Positions 31,850-39,042 of a stretch of DNA of 39,042 nt are shown here, in pieces. Location of the stretch: IMG/VR virus record IMGVR_UViG_3300031707_006572, positions 1 to 39,042 of that record; one strand, written 5' to 3'. The notes below the pieces were generated by a model. It searched no databases. It saw only the letters and a list, made by a program, of their open reading frames with translations, and was not told the origin of the DNA. The position numbers and the translations under genes were made by a program. The DNA comes from a virus. Each line of letters starts with the position of its first letter. The first letter of the stretch is position 1.

Positions 31850-32149
31850 ATGAAGCGAACCGTTATTGCCATTGCCTTGTTTTGTGTTGTGTGCTTCGTG
31901 TTCACCGGATGCCAGGTGTATCTGAACGGCGAGGCGCGGACTGCCGCGACGAATTCCACGATTGACGCCGTGGAAGCCGCCCGGCGCGCGAACGCCGATC
32001 CAAACACCGCGCCGTGGCTCAAGTCCTACACGGTCGAGAACGCGAAACAGTGGCGCGAATTTATGCGCTCCGCGAAGCGAGACACGACTTGGGGCGCGGA
32101 GTATGACCAGATTCTCGAACCCGCCGACAAGGCCACTGACAACAAGTAA
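31850..32149 (+). CDS. small lipoprotein, spanin-like
   Basis: A 99-residue protein with a signal peptide and lipobox FTGC (Cys21). The rest is polar and helical. It starts after AAGGA, two bases behind the chaperone extension. With the membrane proteins behind it, it could be the outer-membrane part of a spanin or another lysis or superinfection-exclusion lipoprotein. No partner overlapping gene (Rz type) was seen. Confidence 0.7.
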   Translation: MKRTVIAIALFCVVCFVFTGCQVYLNGEARTAATNSTIDAVEAARRANADPNTAPWLKSYTVENAKQWREFMRSAKRDTTWGAEYDQILEPADKATDNK

Positions 32150-32160
32150 GGAGGTGACGC

Positions 32161-32499
32161 ATGTCGCTCACTTGGGAAGATTTGCTCGCTAAGATTCCGT
32201 CTGAAGAGATGTCCGCCGCCAAGGCGGTGCTTTCGCAGTACTCTACGACTCTCCTGCAGATGACGCAGGAGTCCGCGTGGGGTTACATCAAGCGCCTTAT
32301 GGAAGGCGACCTCACAGCCGTTTCCGACGTGCTAGCACAAATGTCTGACGAGGCGTTCATCCTCCGCGTGAAGCAGAATACCGCGCGTTGGCAGAACGTC
32401 GCGCGGTATGAGGAATTCGTCAAGACAGTTGAAAACAAAGTTCTCGTGGCGGTCGCGCCGGTGCTGCTATCGGTTCTGCTCGCACTGGTGGGCCTTTGA
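32161..32499 (+). CDS. C-terminally anchored membrane protein
   Basis: A 112-residue protein after a perfect AAGGAGGTGA ribosome site. The first 90 residues are soluble and helical; the last 20 (VLVAVAPVLLSVLLALVGL) form a membrane helix. It may belong to the lysis group (lipoprotein, this, holin). The family is not recognised. Confidence 0.7.
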   Translation: MSLTWEDLLAKIPSEEMSAAKAVLSQYSTTLLQMTQESAWGYIKRLMEGDLTAVSDVLAQMSDEAFILRVKQNTARWQNVARYEEFVKTVENKVLVAVAPVLLSVLLALVGL

Positions 32500-32512
32500 T
32501 CGGGAGAAAAGC

Positions 32513-32743
32513 ATGAATAGCATCAAGAACTGGCTCAACGGAAAACGCACCTACATCGTGGTCGTCATGGGACTCGTCACGTCGCTACTGGCGTGGCTTG
32601 ACGGCCAGATCGACTCGAAGGCCATGATTGCCGCAGTTCTCGTGGGCGCGTATGCAATCTTCAATCGCGCGGGCACGGCGAAGGTTCAGAAGACCGTGGA
32701 AGCCCTTCTCGCCGCACCGGACGACACAGCCAAGGAGAAATAG
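32513..32743 (+). CDS. holin-like protein
   Basis: A 76-residue protein read from 32513 after GGGAG. It has two membrane helices (YIVVVMGLVTSLLAWL and AMIAAVLVGAYAIFN) and a charged C terminus, the layout of class II holins. A holin would be expected near an endolysin, but none is visible in the window. It starts 13 bases after the previous gene. Confidence 0.72.
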   Translation: MNSIKNWLNGKRTYIVVVMGLVTSLLAWLDGQIDSKAMIAAVLVGAYAIFNRAGTAKVQKTVEALLAAPDDTAKEK

Positions 32744-32746
32744 TGC

Positions 32747-34810
32747 GTGGCGTTCGCGGGAGCCATACGCGCGGGGAAGGCGTTCGTCGAGTTATTCGCC
32801 GACGACAGCAAACTCGTGCGCGGCCTGAAGGCGGCTGAGAAGAAAGTCAAAGCCTTTGGCAATCACGTCCGCAACATCGGGCTGTCTATGTCGGCTCTTG
32901 GCGCGGCCGTTATGATGCCTCTGTTGGGCATGGCCAAAGGCTTTGCCGACACGGGCAGCAAGATATACGACATGTCCAAGCGCACCGGCGTATCCGCCGA
33001 GGCGCTTTCTGTTTTGGGGTACGCCGCAGAGCAAACAGGCACAGACGTGGACGCGCTGGAAAAGGGTCTGCGCAAAATGCGCAAGACCGTCGGCGACGCG
33101 ATTGGCGGCTCCAAGTCCGCACAAAAGGCGTTGGGCAATCTCGGTCTCACCGTGCAAGACCTGCAGGGTCTCTCCCCCGATCAGCAATTCCGGCTCATCG
33201 CCGACCGCATTGACAAGATTTCAGATCCGGCGCTCAAGGCCGCCGCAGCAGCGAGCATATTCGGAACTCGAATCGGCCCGATGCTCATGCCTATGCTGGA
33301 AGGCGGCGCGGCCGCGCTCGATGATTACGCGGCGCAGGCTGAGAAACTCGGCCTGATAATGTCCTCGGAGGACGCCGCTGCTGCGGACGCTTTTGGCGAC
33401 GGGCTGAAGGATTTGACGCTGGCGCTCAAGAAGACGGCCATTACAATCGGCGCGGCTCTCGCACCGTTCCTCAAAGACCTTGCCGCGCAAGTTACGTCCG
33501 CAGTCGTAACCGTCGCCACGTGGATACGCCAGAATCAGGGATTGGTTGTTTCGATTCTGAAAATCTCCGCCATTGTCGTCGCCGCCGGAATTGCCCTGAG
33601 CATTTTAGGCACGATCATCGGCGTAATCGGAACGGTCATCGGCGTGGTCGTCGGCATAATCACGGTGTTCGGCGCGATACTGTCCGGCGTGATAACTGTT
33701 ATCAGTGCCATCGGAGCGGTCATCGGATTTCTGCTCACACCCTTGGGCGCGGTCATTGCGCTCGTCGTGGCGCTGGGCGCGTACCTCGTAATCTCATCCG
33801 GTGCGGGCGGCCAGGCATTGGGCTGGCTTGGCGAGCAGTTCTCCGCGCTGTTCGGCTGGGTCAAGGAAGTAGTCGCCGGAATCTTCAACGCGATAAAGGC
33901 GGGCGACCTTGGACTCGCAGCCATTATTGCGTGGGCGGGTCTGAAAGTCGTGTGGATTGCGAGCACCAACTGGCTCCTGGGCAAGTGGCATGACTTTTGG
34001 GATTGGATCATAAAACTCGGTAACGATATGTGGACGGTGCTGCTCGTGTGTTTCAGCGAGGGCTGGTACGGCATCAAGATCGGCTGGGAGGAAGTTATCG
34101 GGTTCATCCGAAAACTCTGGACGGACATGAAACGGATTGCGGTCATCGTCTGGAACTCAGTCACGGGAGCGATAGTCAACGCCGTGGCGACGGCGTGGAA
34201 CGCGCTGGCCGACTTGATAAACGGCGCATCGGCGGCATTGGACAAGATAGGAGCAGGCTTTGGGCAAGTCGGCAAGATGGATTTGGTAAACATCGGCGCG
34301 AAGAATGATCAGGCGAATCAGGAAGCGGACGCAGAAAAAGCGGCCATCGACAAGGAAAAGCAGGACACCGAGACGAAGGCGCGACAAGAGGCCGACCAGC
34401 GCATGGGCGGCATCGCGGAAGGATACCAGAAATTCAACGACGACATGGCCGCGAAGAAGGCGAAACGCGACCAGGAAGCGGCAGATGAGTTGGCTGCGGC
34501 GCAGAAGGAACTCAATGACGCTTTGGGGAAAGCCGCGCAAGAGGCTGGCGACGCTGAAAAGAAACAAGCCGCCGGACCGGAAGCGCCCAAGGCACCCGAA
34601 TTGGGCAGCGTGGATGTCGGCGGCGCGCTGGCGGATCAGGCTGCGAAGATTGGCGTTCGCGGCACGTTTAACGCCTCCAACGCTGCGATTGCGGGCCTAA
34701 TGGGCGGCGACGCGGCAGATCGCACCGCCAAGGCAACCGAGGACACGGCGAAGTACACGAAGAAGACTTACGAAGCGCTTGACGACATGGGTGAATCAAC
34801 CTTTGCGTGA
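32747..34810 (+). CDS. tail tape measure protein
   Basis: A 687-residue protein with a GTG start after AAGGAG. The N-terminal part (AFVELFADDSKLVRGLKAAE, then GLSMSALGAAVMMPLLGMAK) and MSKRTGVSAEALSVLGYAAE are typical tape measure features. Hydrophobic segments lie at about 260-360, and a charged helical segment (about 515-610) follows. The length would correspond to a tail of roughly 100 nm if the usual ratio applies. It is probably the ruler for tail length and takes part in DNA entry. Confidence 0.92.
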   Translation: MAFAGAIRAGKAFVELFADDSKLVRGLKAAEKKVKAFGNHVRNIGLSMSALGAAVMMPLLGMAKGFADTGSKIYDMSKRTGVSAEALSVLGYAAEQTGTDVDALEKGLRKMRKTVGDAIGGSKSAQKALGNLGLTVQDLQGLSPDQQFRLIADRIDKISDPALKAAAAASIFGTRIGPMLMPMLEGGAAALDDYAAQAEKLGLIMSSEDAAAADAFGDGLKDLTLALKKTAITIGAALAPFLKDLAAQVTSAVVTVATWIRQNQGLVVSILKISAIVVAAGIALSILGTIIGVIGTVIGVVVGIITVFGAILSGVITVISAIGAVIGFLLTPLGAVIALVVALGAYLVISSGAGGQALGWLGEQFSALFGWVKEVVAGIFNAIKAGDLGLAAIIAWAGLKVVWIASTNWLLGKWHDFWDWIIKLGNDMWTVLLVCFSEGWYGIKIGWEEVIGFIRKLWTDMKRIAVIVWNSVTGAIVNAVATAWNALADLINGASAALDKIGAGFGQVGKMDLVNIGAKNDQANQEADAEKAAIDKEKQDTETKARQEADQRMGGIAEGYQKFNDDMAAKKAKRDQEAADELAAAQKELNDALGKAAQEAGDAEKKQAAGPEAPKAPELGSVDVGGALADQAAKIGVRGTFNASNAAIAGLMGGDAADRTAKATEDTAKYTKKTYEALDDMGESTFA

Positions 34811-34816
34811 GAAGTA

Positions 34817-35779
34817 ATGCCAGTTACATGTGTTGAGAAATATGAATCGCGCCAAGTGACAAACGGGCAGTCTGCGGACCTGATTTACGTTGTCAGGGGA
34901 ACCGCAGACCATCAGGCGGCGATTAACGCGGTTCTGGCAACTGCGCCCGCTATCTTTGGCGGCATGGTGTTGCAGCCTGTCAAGATGGAACCTGTTCACG
35001 TCGACGAACAGCATCCCGACACCTGCGTTTGGACAGGCACTGCAAGTTACAGCAAGTCCGATCCGCAACCAGATCCGGAAACCGGCGAATCCGGCTATTC
35101 CTTCGACACCGGCGGCGGCACGCAACACCTCACGCAGTCCTTTAGCACGGCCGGAAAATATGCGCCCAATCAGGCAGCCGCGTGGAGCAGCACGACGACT
35201 TACGCCGAGGGTGCCTGCGCGACGGCTGGATCGCCCGCGGTGCAATACCGGTCCATGCAGGCGGGAAACCTGAACCATCCGCCCGCTACTTCGCCGACGT
35301 GGTGGTCGCCAATGCTGGCTCCTGATTTCAAGGGCGCAATCGGCGTCACGCAGGACTCCGTCGAAGGCGTGGACGTGACCGTGCCGGTGTTCAATTTTAC
35401 GGAGACGCACTACATTGACGCGGACAACGTGGATGGCGCGTACAAAAACGCGCTCTATGCGCTCACTGGCAAGGTGAACAATGCTATGTTTCGCGGACTC
35501 GCCGCTGGCGAGTGCCTGTTCCTCGGCGCGTCCGGCTCGCTCCGTGGGAACGGTGAGGACTGGGAAATCACGTTCAAGTTCGCCGCAAGTCCTCACCGTT
35601 CCAACATTGTCATCGGCGACATCCTCGTCCCTTCGAAGACCGGTTGGCAATACATGTGGGTGCGGTATGAAGACGCCGTGGATTCCGCAAGTCAGAAGTT
35701 CGTAAAGCAGCCGGTCGCCGTCTACATCGAAAACGTCTATGAGTTGGGTAGTTTCGCTAGTTTGGGGATAGGCACATGA
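34817..35779 (+). CDS. tail protein with chitin-binding-like insert
   Basis: A 320-residue tail protein. Residues 1-115 and 165-320 form a domain of unknown name found behind tape measure genes. Between them (about 118-165) is an insert AAWSSTTTYAEGACATAGSP, then QYRSMQAGNLNHPP and WWSP, with the W/Y/G spacing of carbohydrate-binding modules of the CBM5/12 kind. It may bind surface glycans. The stop overlaps the next start (ATGA). Confidence 0.75.
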   Translation: MPVTCVEKYESRQVTNGQSADLIYVVRGTADHQAAINAVLATAPAIFGGMVLQPVKMEPVHVDEQHPDTCVWTGTASYSKSDPQPDPETGESGYSFDTGGGTQHLTQSFSTAGKYAPNQAAAWSSTTTYAEGACATAGSPAVQYRSMQAGNLNHPPATSPTWWSPMLAPDFKGAIGVTQDSVEGVDVTVPVFNFTETHYIDADNVDGAYKNALYALTGKVNNAMFRGLAAGECLFLGASGSLRGNGEDWEITFKFAASPHRSNIVIGDILVPSKTGWQYMWVRYEDAVDSASQKFVKQPVAVYIENVYELGSFASLGIGT

Positions 35780-36987
35780 GCGACGACATAAAGAAAGTCC
35801 AGAAGGGACAACCCATGCGCATTTCGGCCGCGTTTTATAACGGCGCGGTCGATGCGATTGCCGACTTTCGTCGCCGCCAGCAGCAACAGGAACGCTGGGC
35901 AATGCAGCCGACAGTGCAGTCCAGCATCATTCTGGTGAAAAACCTGTCGGGCACGCCGCGCCAGCGCTATGAGGTTTTGGGTCTGGACTCGCCGGTAATC
36001 TTGCCGTCGGTCAATCTGGCCGGGTTCCAAGACAAACTGGCAATGAACGCATCAGCCCCGACGACGGCGCACGCTGGCAAATACGTCGTCCTGCAGGAGC
36101 CATTGAACGTCGGCTCAATTGGCAAGGGACTGATTAGCGGCGTGACGCAGGTGCGCATTACCACCATCGCGCCGGAAAGCGTTGGTTCAGTTCTCTGGAA
36201 AGATTCGTCGTGGGCGCTTGTGGCGCTCGGCGGCAGCGGAGGTGCGGACGTGAGTAACGGAATTCTGGCGGGTATTTTTAGCAATATCGGCGGATATGAC
36301 GCCATCTTGGGCATCTATGACTTGCGCGCTCAGAATGTAGACCAGCGCGTTACCCAGACGCGAATATGTCCGCATTTGTACCTATACGGCAGCACGAACG
36401 GCACAAATGAGACGCCGGATTTGCTGTATGACTTTAATGTAACAGCCGGAACTTTTACGCAAACCCATACCCTGCCCGTTCCTCAGCCGGGACTGCTGCC
36501 GGGTCAGGTATTCACTGCGTTTTGTAGTGCGATAGCGCCGAACTTTCCGGGGGGCGGTTATGTCCACGGCAAATATGAGATACGCATCGGCAAGGGCGAT
36601 TTGAGGCGGCTAACGGTCAACAGCATTCCGTCCGGCAACAAGTACCAGTTAATTCTCGGCACTCCTACTTGGCCATCGCGCAAAACGACAGGCGGCTTTT
36701 ACGCCTTTTGGGGCGAGTTCATCGGCGGATACCTGTATCCGAACATCGCGGACTATCCCAACGTGAAGTTCCTCATCGGCTCGAACGATAGCATGGCCCC
36801 GGGCGGCAATAACTGGACTGTCGGCCTCGCGGACCATACCGTCGATTTGACGCAGTACACGGCCGCAGGAAAAACAGCCGTCATTGAGCCGGTGGGGTTG
36901 CCCTCGGACATTTGTGTGCTGGCGTATGAGATGTACACTTCAGGCAGTTCGGTATATTACATCCCGACTGGAACCTTCAAAGGATAA
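35776..36987 (+). CDS. tail structural protein
   Basis: A 403-residue protein. The first 30 residues are helical (QPMRISAAFYNGAVDAIADF), then mainly beta with Gly/Thr-rich loops. It follows a tail protein and precedes a BppU-like protein, so it is probably part of the tail tip. No enzymatic motif is seen. Confidence 0.72.
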   Translation: MSDDIKKVQKGQPMRISAAFYNGAVDAIADFRRRQQQQERWAMQPTVQSSIILVKNLSGTPRQRYEVLGLDSPVILPSVNLAGFQDKLAMNASAPTTAHAGKYVVLQEPLNVGSIGKGLISGVTQVRITTIAPESVGSVLWKDSSWALVALGGSGGADVSNGILAGIFSNIGGYDAILGIYDLRAQNVDQRVTQTRICPHLYLYGSTNGTNETPDLLYDFNVTAGTFTQTHTLPVPQPGLLPGQVFTAFCSAIAPNFPGGGYVHGKYEIRIGKGDLRRLTVNSIPSGNKYQLILGTPTWPSRKTTGGFYAFWGEFIGGYLYPNIADYPNVKFLIGSNDSMAPGGNNWTVGLADHTVDLTQYTAAGKTAVIEPVGLPSDICVLAYEMYTSGSSVYYIPTGTFKG

Positions 36988-36990
36988 CCC

Positions 36991-37362
36991 ATGAACGACC
37001 TGGCGAAAATGCAGCAGCAGATTGTCGCTCAGAAGAATCGGAACCTTGTGCTGGAGTTTCCAGTTCTTGACGCAAACGATGTCGCTTTCGACCTCACTGG
37101 CTTCAAAATTACGTTCTCTGTCGGCGACGTGAACGGCGATATTCTGTTTGCCCGCAAGAATACCGAGGCCGGAGGCGGCGACGCTGAAATCCAAATCATC
37201 GACGCGGTCGGCGGCATTCTGCGTGTCTACATCGTGCCTGAAAACACGGCGAACATGACGCCCGGCCAGGAATTCGCGTGGGACTTGACGCTTGAGAAGG
37301 ATGGCTACGGAATCGTGAGTGTGGCGGGCGGCGAGTTTGTTCTTGTGGCGACGGTGACTTGA
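36991..37362 (+). CDS. baseplate/tail-tip protein with BppU-like fold
   Basis: A 123-residue beta-rich protein. FDLTGFKITFSVGDVNGDI and later YIVPENTANMTPGQEFAWDL are similar in pattern to the N-terminal Ig-like domain of phage upper-baseplate proteins (BppU). Such proteins link the tail tip to receptor-binding parts. The next gene starts at its stop codon (TGATG). Confidence 0.7.
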   Translation: MNDLAKMQQQIVAQKNRNLVLEFPVLDANDVAFDLTGFKITFSVGDVNGDILFARKNTEAGGGDAEIQIIDAVGGILRVYIVPENTANMTPGQEFAWDLTLEKDGYGIVSVAGGEFVLVATVT

Positions 37363-38768
37363 TGTATGCGACCTATCGCAATATACTGTCGCTGAAGGCG
37401 CAGGTATCAAAGCGCACACCATACGCCCGTGCGCACTACGCTGTCATAGGCACTCCGCTGGAAATCCCCGTGGCCGACTTCTCCGCAAATCCGCTCGTCG
37501 TTGAGCGTAGCAGTGCGGTTCAATTCGTCGACGCGAGTTTCGGCATTATCACGCGCTGGCGCTGGACTATCGCTGGACAAGAATACACCGGGCAGAATCC
37601 TCTCGTCATCTTCGATCTCCCCGCCGGGAAGTACGACGTCACACTCATTGCTGGCAACGATGCGGGGGACAGCACGCCAGTGACAAAGACGGCGTATATC
37701 ACTGTCACGCAGACCTTGCCCACGGCCGATTTCGGAAGTGACATCACGCAGGTAAAACAGAACGGTTATGTGCAATTCCTCGATAAATCGGTGAATGCGA
37801 CTTCGCGGCTTTGGACGGTCGAGGGAGTCGGAACGTTCACTGACGAGAATCCGCGCGTGCGGTTTCCGACGCTGGGAGCAAAGGACGTTTCTCTCACAGC
37901 CACAAACGCCAGCGGCACTGTAACGAGAACACGCGGCGATTATGTCAGCGTTGTCGCCGCTCCGCCCGCGCCGAGCACGTTTCGCACTGGCGTTCTATGT
38001 TGCTATGGCACAAACGCCGCGAATCGCGATACCATGCTCTTGGTCGAGAATCGCAAGTCCACCAGTTTGCGACTGACAATCTGCGCGTTTGACGAGAACG
38101 GTAATCCGTTGATGCAGCCTTACACTGTGACGCCTGACATACCGGCAGGGCGTATGTGGACCGCCAGCATGTTGTATTCCGGCATATTCCCAGAAGAAAT
38201 AATGGGCGTGGTCGTCGTATGGGACGCCGACGCGCCTGATGACGGCGTGGACGGCGCGCTCGCGGGGCAGATAATCATGTACCCGCTTACGAATCCAATT
38301 GCGTTCTTTGCCGCGAACGCGATGACTCGCGTGCCGGACAGGCGGGCAGGCAGAACCGCTGTAGTCAGGCAAATTGGCATGGTGTGGCATACCATAAGCG
38401 GCTTTGACACTGTCTTTGCATTAATCAACCCGAACAGAGCGCTTGAACATGTCCCATGCGGATCATTATCGGGTACGCCAGAGGCGTTAGCAACCGTGGT
38501 GATAACGTCTGGCACTTATTATGACTCGAACGGCACAACGTGCTATGGCGTGCATGCAGGCGCACAGTTCCCGGTCAAGTGTGTGCTGCCAGGCATCGCG
38601 TCTGACGGATTTCTTTTGAAAGACAGCGATAATAGTTCTCTCACCGATTGCATGGGGCAAGTGGCATTGATGTACACCGGCGACCTCATTGGTATCGAAA
38701 TGATTATAGACCCCGGCATGGCGCAGTATTGCGCATTGTTTGACCTCCAACCGGAATTTGAGGTGTGA
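37362..38768 (+). CDS. PKD-domain tail protein, probable receptor-binding
   Basis: A 468-residue protein. The ATG at 37362 is preferred over a TTG three bases upstream. It contains two PKD-type Ig domains: VADFSANPLVVERSSAVQFV (from about 35) and LPTADFGSDITQVKQNGYVQ (from about 121). The C-terminal 270 residues have no recognisable domain but several cysteines. PKD domains bind surface proteins or sugars, so this is probably a receptor-binding protein or its adaptor. Confidence 0.8.
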   Translation: MYATYRNILSLKAQVSKRTPYARAHYAVIGTPLEIPVADFSANPLVVERSSAVQFVDASFGIITRWRWTIAGQEYTGQNPLVIFDLPAGKYDVTLIAGNDAGDSTPVTKTAYITVTQTLPTADFGSDITQVKQNGYVQFLDKSVNATSRLWTVEGVGTFTDENPRVRFPTLGAKDVSLTATNASGTVTRTRGDYVSVVAAPPAPSTFRTGVLCCYGTNAANRDTMLLVENRKSTSLRLTICAFDENGNPLMQPYTVTPDIPAGRMWTASMLYSGIFPEEIMGVVVVWDADAPDDGVDGALAGQIIMYPLTNPIAFFAANAMTRVPDRRAGRTAVVRQIGMVWHTISGFDTVFALINPNRALEHVPCGSLSGTPEALATVVITSGTYYDSNGTTCYGVHAGAQFPVKCVLPGIASDGFLLKDSDNSSLTDCMGQVALMYTGDLIGIEMIIDPGMAQYCALFDLQPEFEV

Positions 38769-38769
38769 T

Positions 38770-39042
38770 ATGACTCTCACGGCACTGGAAGAACTCACTG
38801 AATTCATCGCCGCCCAAAAGGCGGCTATGGCGCAGGCGCAATCTGAATTGGCTGCTCTCACCAACATGTGGCAGCAGTCAGCGAAACAATCCGAAGTCGT
38901 CGGCTACCAGAACGCCATCGCCGCCGCCAACGCCTGCATCGCGCAAATCAACGCCTGGAAATCCGCAGGCAAAACCACCGTCTATGTTCACTATGACGGA
39001 CACGGCATTCCGAGCGTCAGCTGCAACATGTCGATAGGCTAA
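38770..39042 (+). CDS. small Ala-rich coiled-coil protein at window end
   Basis: A 90-residue protein read from 38770, ending on the last codon of the window. Residues 1-60 form an Ala/Gln-rich coiled coil (EFIAAQKAAMAQAQSELAAL); the rest is beta (TTVYVHYDGHGIPSVSCNM). It may be a tail-tip attachment or chaperone protein. The tail operon probably continues beyond the window. Confidence 0.65.
   Translation: MTLTALEELTEFIAAQKAAMAQAQSELAALTNMWQQSAKQSEVVGYQNAIAAANACIAQINAWKSAGKTTVYVHYDGHGIPSVSCNMSIG

Overview
The window looks like the left part of an integrated, tailed (siphovirus-like) temperate phage joined to a short stretch of bacterial chromosome. Bases 1 to about 720 are host-like: a complete tRNA-Pro(UGG), three copies of an 86-bp repeat built from tRNA pieces, and a small GIY-YIG nuclease gene. 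The phage begins with a large serine integrase whose last codons run into the third tRNA-like repeat, so one prophage end probably lies there. The right end is not in the window; the sequence stops on the stop codon of a tail gene. GC content is moderate to high. Tail and capsid proteins resemble the kind seen in prophages of planctomycete-like or other poorly sampled environmental bacteria, but no host marker beyond tRNA-Pro is present, so host assignment is weak.

Layout: (1) leftward integration/regulation operon, 708-2973: sigma-like factor, small unknown protein, integrase. (2) 3010-3260: divergent control region with four copies of the palindrome CTCACGTGAG and a paired CGGCAAA element. 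(3) Rightward early operon, 3261-14284: RecE-type exonuclease, Sak4-type annealing ATPase, DUF669-type protein, RusA resolvase, SF2 helicase, three unknown proteins, primase-helicase, a probable origin with TGGAAAC iterons and hairpins, then a DNA-modification group (Mom-like protein, ParB-domain methyltransferase, DUF1937-type protein). (4) Leftward cluster of five small genes, 14274-16145, led by two near-identical promoters and ending in a HARE-HTH protein. (5) Rightward packaging genes, 16358-19072. (6) Leftward four-gene cargo operon, 19233-24573: adenine methyltransferase, double GHKL ATPase (MORC/Hsp90-like plus histidine-kinase-like), receiver-domain protein and an unknown small protein. 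(7) Rightward late operon, 25164-39042: gpW-position protein, lambda-type portal, protease-capsid fusion, DUF2190 decoration protein, connectors, tail tube, tail chaperones with a probable -1 frameshift, a lysis-like group, tape measure, and tail-tip/receptor proteins with chitin-binding-like and PKD modules.

Two points stand out. The cargo operon between terminase and portal has the makings of an undescribed anti-phage or epigenetic signalling system: a DNA methyltransferase coupled to a two-ATPase sensor, a receiver-type transducer and a candidate effector. The early and late operons also share an identically spaced element, CTCCGGCAAA-N9-CGAGCGGCAAATAA, which suggests a phage-specific promoter or activator site. 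All function calls are from reading the sequence; no searches were run.
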